Part shown: positions 55,780 through 64,000 of the stretch, piece after piece | Layout: each line of letters starts with the position of its first letter | How positions within the stretch are numbered: the stretch's first letter is position 1 | Assembly: GCA_030142905.1 (NCBI GenBank) | Contig: JASJOG010000061.1 | Span: 1,302,001-1,366,000 of the forward strand | Source: Heliopora coerulea | Lineage: Eukaryota > Cnidaria > Anthozoa > Scleralcyonacea > Helioporidae | Length of the DNA: 64,000 bases | Direction of reading: 5' to 3' | Notes under the pieces: generated by a model | Seen by the model: the letters and a program-made list of their open reading frames with translations, nothing else | The model's database searches: none | What the model was told of the DNA's origin: nothing | Made by a program: the position numbers and the translations under genes

Positions 55780-55881
55780 AATATGTTTTAAAACTTTTTG
55801 ACTTGCCTATTTTACTATGGCGATACACCTAAGAATTCTGAGCTGGGCTCTGATCTTTTTGTTACGATTACATTAATGTTT

Positions 55882-57080
55882 GTTTTATAGAGATGATCTC
55901 CGGTGTGACTTTCATGAAAGGCTATGGAAAGTGATCGAGCGGGCGAGGATAAAGTGATGAATGACTGGGTAAAATTTCTTATTTCATTTTTACGATGATG
56001 TTTGAATAAATTTGATATTAGTTCTTAATAGTTTCAATTGTTTGATTGAGGAAATTGATATTATGCCACATCATTTCTTTTTCAATGACGGTTTATGGTG
56101 TCAAAGTTAACTGATCACTAACAGGTCTTCGTATTTTTGTAGAAAAGTAATTTTTTCACGTCGTTTCTCGTTACGACATTTCTGATAATACAGTATCATA
56201 GACACATTGATGGTCTCCTTCTACCTCCAAAATTCGGAGTCGGGAGAATTGTTTTTGGGGCACTATTGAATGTTTTGAAATGTCTTTTTAGTCGTTTGAC
56301 TGTTTTACATAACAACATGTGTTGGAGAACGTTCTTTTTACAACTATATTTTCCATATTTATAAGGAAATTTAAACAGAGAATAGTTTTTGGTAATTGAG
56401 ACATTGCAATAATTACTGTATGCACGACAATTTTTGTGTCATCAAATAGTTTTATCCCGGCTCATTTCAGAGGGTGGCAGAAAACAGCAGGGATAAGAGG
56501 TTTGATGATGCGTTCAAGATACCATGAAGTTGATCAAACGTCTGGTCACACGAGTGAAGTAACGCAGGCACAAGTTCAAAAAAAAAAAGATAGGACAGAG
56601 TAGGTATTCCTGAGAGACCTCGACATTATCACCAACACACGGTATAAACATAACCACTCATGCAAGTATAATAACAATATAAAATAGAAAACAAAGGTTC
56701 TTTTGTCTCTCGCTTGTGCTTCCTTTTGATTTACGCCAGATCACTCGTAAATTTTGCTTGAACGTTGCGCTTGTGCTCTCATCATACGGGCGATCCAGGA
56801 TAAATGTTTTCAGCAGAGTTCAACCGAAGAGAGGTTCACGTTCGTGTGATCATCACTAGCAGTTACTAATGGGCACATGTGATTAGAAATTTCAGTGTAT
56901 GAAAGCATACTTAAGATATCCGCCTCTTTCTATTCCAATTGCGAACTGTTTTGTTTTCACTGACATGATCTAACACTAAGGAACTTTTAAGTAAGCAAGC
57001 AAGCAAGAAAGTAAGTAAGAAAATAAGAAAGTAAGAAAATAAGAAAGTAAGTAAGTAAGTAAATAAATAACCTTATCAGC
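55882..57080. other. No gene recognised; microsatellite at its end
   Basis: AT-rich DNA. An (AAGT/AAGC/AAAT)n tetranucleotide run lies at about 56990-57070. The stretch 56640-56760 is a dispersed repeat related to 40710-40850. Confidence 0.5.
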
Positions 57081-57084
57081 TGAC

Positions 57085-57315
57085 TTTGCTGTCTTGCTAG
57101 AGGTCACATCAGGTCACACCTCAACGGTCCAGTGTTACTACAGGGGGAAACCGGGGTACCAGGAGGAAACCTGTGCTGCTTGGTAGACTCAAACTGAACA
57201 ACACTATTCTCATATCTGACCAAAGTAATTTTAATCAGGAAACTGCATGAAGGTAGAATCGAAATCTTGTCACAATGATGAGAGACACATGCACTACCAC
57301 TGTGCCAACTAGTAC
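57085..57315 (-). repeat. SINE-like repeat with tRNA-related head (copy 2)
   Basis: Homologue of 10806-11045. Minus strand: TTGGCACAGTGGTAGTGCAT (A-box) and GATTTCGATTCTACC (B-box) at about 57245-57312; body with GGAAACCGGGGTACCAGG. Confidence 0.6.
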
Positions 57316-57319
57316 ACCC

Positions 57320-58192
57320 ACAACATTACGAATAAGTTTTGAATTAACATGAAAAGTTGCTTAGAAAAGCACACGTATTATTATTTAATTACTTGTCGTT
57401 GGAAAGTCTAAGAGGAGTCTATATTTCCGGTCACCAGGGGTGGGTTGCAAAAGACTTTCCGACAGTTTTTCCCAGGTAAAGACGTAATCGTGAGCGTTTT
57501 GTTTCATGTTTTTCATCTCCCAAAAAACGTCAGCGAGTTTTTATGATTCATCATTATCATTCTGATTTGATGAATCTAAAACATTACCGAAAAACAATTT
57601 TCATCTGCATATCGCCCAAACACCTTTCTTAGTTCAACATTGCCAAAGTTTTCTCAACCTAAGACTTTGCTTCGAATTGAAGCCCTCGGTAATTAATGGT
57701 GAAAAGCTTCATATATTTCACTTTTTTTGCATTAATTCCAAAATGTCAACACTCATCTATGCCAATTACTTAAGCTTTTAAAAATTTCGGCATTAACTAA
57801 AAAATTCTTACTTTTCAGACTTTATTGCATTTTAAGTAGACATGGTACCATGACTGCCATGTCTCTATCCCTGCTTGCTCCAAAAGAGAAGTATACCTCA
57901 TGGAATCTTACTTAATGAAAGTGAATCAGAATTTATCAAATAATTCCCAGACGTTGTGTTAATGTGGCGAAGGCGCTATTTTGACGGGAATATCGGATAA
58001 TGCGAGTGGTGAAACATTCTCAGTTGTATCTTTGTCGTTAACGCGTTGTGACCATTCCAGTAGAACGGAACTCTTTTGTTTAGTGAATTATATCATGGAA
58101 GCCTTGACATTCTGGTGTTGTATTCAAACGTTCACTTGAAACATGGTCAAACGAAAAGACGGGTGAACTTCTATAAGCTTGTTCTTGGAGGG
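57320..58192. other. No gene recognised
   Basis: AT-rich spacer without recognisable features. Confidence 0.5.
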
Positions 58193-58198
58193 TATAAC

Positions 58199-59228
58199 CA
58201 GAGAGTAAATAATCAACCAGAGGTCCAACTCGTGTAAAAATTTGTCCCAAATTTTTTATGCGCATGGGCTGGCAGCCATGTTCCTGGCAAGTCCCCCCGG
58301 CAGTTTTGACCTCATACGAATTTTTGCCATTTATATGTAAACAAGGTAAAGTTTGATTGTAGTACTAAACTGGTACATTGAAATTAGGTTTTCAAACCTA
58401 TCGAGGGGTATTTGTTCAGTGAGCTTACAAAATAAAATTTACTCCACAATTTACAAATATCGTACGAACGTGTTGACAACGCTCGATGGATTCAAACATG
58501 TGATGAATTCTTGTTAATCTCACCACAATTTTAAGCAAGTCAAAAACTGTTACAGTCAAATCGGATGTTCGTGTATAGCCAACTTTTTGATGTTGCGTAG
58601 CAACAATGCAATCTTCATTTTGAAAAGTTCGTCAAGGAATTTGCAACTTGCAAGTCAACCAAGAAGCATGTTACCGAAGGGCGGACAACGCAACATCAGA
58701 TAAAACATTATTCAAGTTATTGTGAGGTACTTAAATTAAATAACTTGAATCATGTTTTGTCTGATGTTGCGTTGTCCGCCCTTCGGGTAATATGCTTCTC
58801 GGTTGACTTGCAAGTTGCAAATTCCTTAACGAACTTGCAAAATGAAGATTGCATTGTTGCTACGCAACATCGAAAAGTTGGCTATACACGAACATCCAGT
58901 TTGACCACAAAAGATCTACTGGTATACATGTGATTATCAGCAATTTTTTCGCTTGCCTCTTCTGGCCTTGCGATCACACTTAAGGTTGACGAAGACGATA
59001 AAACCACTTCAATTATGCAAAAATTCAGTTCAGATGAGCACGAAAGTTATAGAAGACATACCTACATTTGGCGAGCGCTAGACCACTGACTTAGAGGACA
59101 GTGGGCTAGATGCTTGCCAGGAACATGGCGGCGTTTGAATTAATGAGATGCGCGAGGCAACATGCGCGAGGACACAAACACAGCTGCCGACAGTGAGTTG
59201 GACCTCTGGTAGACTATTTACTCTGTGA
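58199..59228. mobile_element. Foldback element with outer inverted ends, about 1.03 kb
   Basis: Left CAGAGAGTAAATAATCAACC and AGAGGTCCAACTC; right inverse CAGAGTAAATAGTCTACC and AGAGGTCCAACTC. GCCATGTTCCTGGCAAG also pairs with CTTGCCAGGAACATGGC inward. TATAAC lies on both sides (58193-58198, 59229-59234). The CAGAG start hints at hAT but the expected 8-bp duplication is not clear. No protein inside. Confidence 0.6.
58555..58908. repeat. Inner foldback, arms about 160 bp
   Basis: GTCAAATCGGATGTTCGTGT to about 58712 and the inverse from about 58740 to 58908, centre near 58727. CTGATGTTGCGTTGTCCGCC and GTTGCTACGCAACATC are parts of it. It is nested inside 58199-59228. It lacks a GAAA hammerhead core. 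Confidence 0.75.
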
Positions 59229-59234
59229 TATAAC

Positions 59235-62200
59235 GGAGTCATTTTCAGAAGGAATCAATATGGAGTAGTTCAGTTTGAAGGGATCTGGCCAAATTTTGGA
59301 CGTCGGATGGCTATTCTACAACCAAGGCTGGTTAAAACAAAGGTAAACTGTTTTTGTTAAAAAATTCCGAATACTACGCTAAAACTGATCACAATTAGGC
59401 AGTTTAACAATCCTTGTCTCTCGGTGATTCATCAAATTAATAGTCCGTCCAGTAATCTGACATTTATTCAAATAATTTGAACTACATTTACACTACATTT
59501 TTACAATCACACTAAAATTTCTATTGACCAGTACAGTTTTTATAAGTTACCTAACAGCCGTTGTTATATGTGTTAAACGTTCGACTTGAAATGATTAAAA
59601 CTCGCTGAATCTGTGCATACACTGCATTGTATTATTAGGAGCTAGGAAATATTTGAAACTACTGTAAATCAATTAAAGAACATCTATCTATAAAACTATG
59701 TATTCCTTTAAGTAAAGATTTAATCATTTTTTAATATCTTAAAAGAGTTTCGGGAGAAGTAACCAATCTCACAATTAATAGTTACAGTGTATTTATGCCA
59801 GTGAAGTTTGAAGTTTGATAATGTGCATACGGTACACAGACTTTGGCTTACGCAGTTTCAACTCAGAATTTATGCGTATGTATTTGTTTGTAATGCTTGG
59901 AAAGGCCTAAACTTTAATCGTCAACAGCATACAGTGTATCATTTAAGTCAAATAATTTGGTCAAATAGGGTGAAAGTCGACATGTATGGTATGTAAGTAA
60001 CAAACTATAATCGCAGTTGCAATTTATATATGGACAATTCCATTTAACTTACATTTAAATGACAATTGAGATCTTACAATCCTTTGTTCTTTTTAAGAAA
60101 ATGTGAATAATCTTTTAGAGACTGAAAAGCAATAATGTCACCTGATTTGTTTCTGTCCCCTCCAATGTAACATCACCTATAAAATCACTCATATGTGACA
60201 TGTTTTATGTGTTATTATGTACAAAACTATAAATCATAGTTAGCAGCTTTCTGTACTGTAGCCTATGCAAGCCATGTGTTTTTACTTGAACCTATGCAAG
60301 CTGTGTGCCACCTGCCACCATACTAGACTACTACTTACTATATATATATATATATATATATACATTTCCCAAATATCAAATTATGTACATCATTACTTTT
60401 CAATTACCAAATTATGTGTTTCTTTTTCCAGTTAAAGAATTACAAGTGTTTAACTTTAAAGTATTCCTTACTTTTTTTTATTTGCAGATACTAGCTCTCG
60501 ATTTCCAAACTTTAAGACATAGAATAGCCTCATTCTAATGAAAAGCTTCAAGAGAAATTCATCAGGAAATGCAGAGCATTCTGGATGAGTAAACCTCAGG
60601 AGCTTTCTGTTTTACAATAACTTACAGTACAAAAATAAGAAATTAAAAAGAAAAAAATAATAGCAGGATTTGGTTTTTGAGAAGTCTACAACATTTTATT
60701 AAAATTTACAATCCCCACCAGTAATTTCAATGTATGTTTAACAGTGTGTGGCAATGATTCTTTTACAATGCTGTTCATTATTGTAATTCAGCAAAACTAC
60801 GTTTTCAGGTTTTCTAGTCTTTGCCATTGTATTATAATACAATTTAAATTTTAGAAATAATTTATATTATAAATATAACAACTATATTGCTCGTATAAAT
60901 AATTTTTGCCTTTATGAAGTGTCCCTAAAAGGCGCTTTTATGTTCCAAATATTTCCTTCTACAGTTTGAATTCTCATCAGAAAGTACTACTCTGTGTGCT
61001 TGAATCAGACTGGGATGATCTGAATGACCTTGAATTTTGAAATAGAAATGTAAATAAACTATAAGCCATCAAAGAATATTCTGGCCAACAGTACAATTCT
61101 CCGAATGAAATCCAGTCTTGGCCTCCATATTGACTGGTACATTGTAAGTTTGAAACAGACACACTGAAACAGGACCTTCACCATCTGAGACCATGTCACT
61201 ATACAAAGGAAAAGTTTCAAAAAAACAGTCCATAAAAAACTTTGTATTCTGAATTTTCCTAGTATCAATATTAAGCAGGGTTCGTATAGATGAAAGATCA
61301 CAAAATTCCAGGAGTTTTTCAGGGTAGCAAGCTACTTTTCCAGGATCCAACCCCTAGTTTTCTTCTTTGGCATAAAGAGCAAGAATGTACTCTTCCTTAT
61401 GACAACAGTACAACATCATTTTGCTGGTTTCAATATAAAAATTAAGCAATAATGAACTCACAACTCGATTCAATTTGGATTCGACAGAAAAGCAAGGACG
61501 AAAGCTAAGAAATCTATTTTGTGTATGAAAAAAGGAACTTTTGTGAATGTACTTATTGGCAGCTCTCGGTTATCCAGTTAAATTCTTTACAAAATTCCAG
61601 GAGAATTACAGGAGTACCCAGAAGACAGTTCTTTTTCCAGGAGTTTTCCAGGGCCCTGGTAAGAACCGTATTAAGGGCTGAAAGCGACTGACATGCCGTT
61701 GAGCGCAAGCTAAATTCTACTCGAAAAAATCGTTTATACATTACCAAACCTATAAAAAAATAATCGCTTACCTCCTCTTCAATAGATTCAGTAATGTAAT
61801 GAAAATCGTCCTACTTTTCCAAATACAGCAGTTTTAGTGAGACAACTTTGGTTTTCGCCATATTGTTTCTAGTTGAAATGCGCTGAGTATACCCTCCAAG
61901 AACATGACGGATGCGGACATGCGCAGTTAAAAAAGTGTGACAAGTTTCCTCGCAAGTGGGACTTCTGGTTAATTCTTTATTCTGCGCCACTTCCAAATGC
62001 CATATTCATGGCTGGCTCAAGATGTGGTTCGTGGAATAGAAAACGGCGAGGATCCCTAATGTGTATTACTAAACAATGGTTAAAGGCCAAGGGAGAAGTT
62101 TTCATTCAGCTGAGAAGACCGAGTGCGATAGCGCGAGGTCTTTACAAGTTGAATAAAAACCGATGCCCGCGGACTTTAAGTTGTTTATATGCTCTTTAGA

Positions 62201-62421
62201 CCATATGCTTTTGTTTTCCAGAGGTTTCAACATTATAAATTCATACATCTAATAGTTTGATTTTAAAAAGACAACAATTAGGGATTTGGATCTAGGAATG
62301 CAGTTCTTTTATATGGCAATATTCAAGTCAATTGGTTTTAAACTCTATTGCATAAATTCAGTCAAGGATGTAACACACAATGGTGTTTTGCAGTTCTAGC
62401 TGCAGTAATAAGGGAAAAGTT
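59235..62421. other. No gene recognised; (TA)n near 60341-60362
   Basis: Only small open frames. Around 61270-61670 a repeat with TTCCAGGAG units and GGGTTCGTA/AAGAACCGTA ends may be a MITE. Overlapping minus frames at 60977-61350 are not recognisable. A TA dinucleotide run lies at 60341-60362. Confidence 0.4.
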
Positions 62422-63922
62422 ATGGCGGACAGTGACAAAGAACTTTTTGTTACTCAAAATTTGTTTATATGGGAAGAGATAGCTAAAAGTGATGTTATAT
62501 CAGACGAAGACGCAGATATTGAGCAAAGGTTTGATCGGTTGATAGATAATTCAGAAATAAAGGAACGAGTTCGGTAGTCTGTTCCTTCGGCCACCCAATA
62601 CAAAGTCGAATGGGTGGTGAGACTGTTCGAAGCGTGGCGTTCAAACGGAGAAAAAATGGTGCTATGTGACAGGTCTATTGGTTGTTTTAAGGAACCTCTC
62701 ATAGATATGTCGGCGGACGAGATTAATGATTCGATGTCGCATTTTGTGTTTGAAGTTAACAAACTGGACGGCACGGAATATCCTGGTAACTCACTACATG
62801 GTTTGGTTTGTAGCAACAATGTTATATAAAAACTCAACGTGGCAAACATTTCCGATTCTTTAACAATGATTTCTTCAGCAAATTACGTACATTATTGGAT
62901 ACTGTTATGACAGAGCGTTCGGCGGCTGGTATAAAGGCGCTCTGCAAAATGGCTGAAGTTATTTCGCTCGACGAAGAGAATCAGCTGTGGTCAAACAACA
63001 TTCTAGGGGAAGAAAATGGCAAACAGTTCGTGAAGACATTGGTGTACTTGTTTTGACTTCATTTTGCATTACGTGGTGGAAAGGAACATCGGCGCCTTCG
63101 TTGCGTGAATTCTCAAATTGTTATGAAGTACGATGGTCAAGGGAAGAAATATTTGGAATATACTGAGGATGTTAGTAAGACCAACACTGATGGTCTTGAC
63201 TACAGAAAAACGAAACCAAAAGTTACTCGTGCACATTAAAATTCCCGACTCGACGAGAAATGCATAGTTCGTTTTTATGAAAAGTATTGTAGTCTTTGGT
63301 AAGAGTCGTGAGTGTATTGCAATATAAATTTCTTTACATGTAAGTTGGATTTAATCACGCATGTTAATTTTGATTGCATGCAGCGTGGAAGTATTTAACT
63401 GTGATTTTTTTTGATTAGAAATGGTTTTTCACTTTATAGCCCAAAAGAAAGAACCTGCGAGGTCTTTTATCTTACCTCCGTTAAAAATCCCGAAGATCAA
63501 TTGTTGGTATTCTACAGTTCCGTTGGGCTACAACAAGTTAGCAAGCATGCTGACGCGATTGTGTGAGGCTGGAGGAGTTAAAGGTTTGAAGGCAAACCAC
63601 AGCTTAAGAGCCACAACTGCAATGAGGTTATACGACGCCAGAGTAGACGAACAGCTTATATGTGGAAAAACAGGTTAGTTTTGATACCACATGTATAATC
63701 ATATTAATAAAATATTATATGTTTAAACTGTGTGGTGGTTTTGTTTCAGGATTTTGTCAGGACATATATAGTTTCTGTCAAATCTGTCTAAAATAAGTGA
63801 TTTTCATCATTTGGTTTATTTTTGCAAGTTATAAGTCGGTGATGTAAATCGTTCTAGGCCATCGAAGTCTGCCTGTGCGAGAGTACAAAAGAACAAGCAA
63901 AGAACTAGAAGAAAATGTTTAG
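62422..63922 (+). pseudogene. KIAA1958/DUF3504-type tyrosine recombinase gene (Crypton-derived), three exons, broken
   Basis: The ATG at 62422 gives MADSDKELFVTQNLFIWEEI; after an in-frame TAG at 62575 the same phase continues with YKVEWVVRLFEAWRSNG and DEINDSMSHFVFEVNKLDGT. A shifted frame then gives GKHFRFFNNDFFSKLRTLLD, LHFALRGGKEHRRLRC and YLEYTEDVSKTNTDGLDYRK. Intron 1 is 63299-63418 (GTAAGAG...TTAG). Exon 2 carries NCWYSTVPLGYNKLASMLTR and KANHSLRATTAMRLYD. Intron 2 is 63674-63857 (GTTAGT...CTAG), and exon 3 reads GHRSLPVREYKRTSKELEEN and V-stop; the phase across intron 2 is exact. H-S-L-R, G-H-R and the Tyr in R-E-Y-K-R fit the H-x-x-R, H and Tyr residues of tyrosine recombinases. At least three stops and two frame changes mean it is dead. 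Confidence 0.75.
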
Positions 63923-64000
63923 TCTGTATTGTACGGGAATGCAACACAGTCAAAATCGTGCCTTTTTCTAATTCTTTAGGCTGACTCTACGTAGAATTTT

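Larger units (their letters stand above)
54922..55870. mobile_element. Penelope-like terminal inverted dimer, copy 2, near-perfect 452-bp arms
   Basis: The arms 54952-55403 and 55419-55870 are inverted and almost identical; a 61-codon frame on each arm (minus 55031-55216, plus 55606-55791) is the same residue for residue. The loop is about 15 nt. Only the left side has the extra tail of about 30 nt (TTGGCTATTGATTTTCCGGG). An 11-bp duplication CATTAATGTTT flanks it (54911-54921 and 55871-55881). Each arm has a GIY-YIG end and a hammerhead-like terminus. It is the better preserved relative of 16262-16921. Confidence 0.85.

Noticed and set aside
60977..61350. Overlapping minus-strand frames
   Set aside because: They overlap a repeat with TTCCAGGAG units and show no family motif.

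Overview
This is eukaryotic nuclear DNA from an animal. It is AT-rich, with almost no long open frames, GT-AG introns, tRNA-derived SINEs, and animal transposon families (Tc1/mariner, Tigger/pogo, hAT, Ty1/copia, Penelope-like and Crypton-like). The mixture suggests a marine invertebrate: Penelope-like elements with GIY-YIG ends, a repeated family with a TGCD signature and Cys-rich tail, and very many inverted duplications. An anthozoan cnidarian such as a stony coral is my best guess, but this is inference. I see no bacterial operon, CRISPR array, rRNA gene or credible functional tRNA gene.

Layout. About 4.5-13.65 kb (+) holds the 5' part of a WASHC5 (strumpellin, WASH complex) gene as dispersed exons. 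Several exons carry a frameshift or stop and one exon region is tandemly duplicated, so it looks like an unprocessed pseudogene. Its introns carry a TA-flanked MITE, two foldback elements, SINEs and ATG/ATT-type satellites. About 13.9-24.6 kb is a transposon graveyard: a LINE 3' end, a Death-domain-like exon, Penelope-like ends, an 11-bp minisatellite and nested TA-target elements. About 25.46-27.94 kb is a nearly complete Charlie-type hAT transposon with a broken transposase. About 29.6-35.9 kb has an hAT remnant, an ankyrin-repeat exon and two large adjacent imperfect palindromes. About 36-48.1 kb contains two broken copies of the TGCD/Cys-rich family; next to the first is a CAGGGGCC-ended element carrying a GIY-YIG fragment. 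About 48.75-54.8 kb is a Tc1 element split by a full-length Ty1/copia retrotransposon with both LTRs, primer-binding site, polypurine tract and a 5-bp target duplication. About 54.9-55.9 kb is a near-perfect 950-bp inverted dimer of a Penelope-like end. About 58.2-59.2 kb is a foldback inside a foldback. About 62.4-63.9 kb is an intron-containing, decayed tyrosine recombinase gene of the KIAA1958/DUF3504 (Crypton-derived) type.

The most interesting pattern is architectural. Six insertions from three sequence families are inverted dimers with a single one-sided tail of roughly 30-40 nt and 11-15 bp target-site duplications. Two of these families carry a hammerhead-ribozyme-like core (CUGANGA, stem II, GAAA, UH) in each arm, pointing outward. 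In one family stem II is kept while its loop changes between copies. This fits what is known of Penelope-like retroelements and makes the window a good natural record of how such dimers insert. All coordinates were read by eye and may be off by a few bases; no alignment or database search was run.
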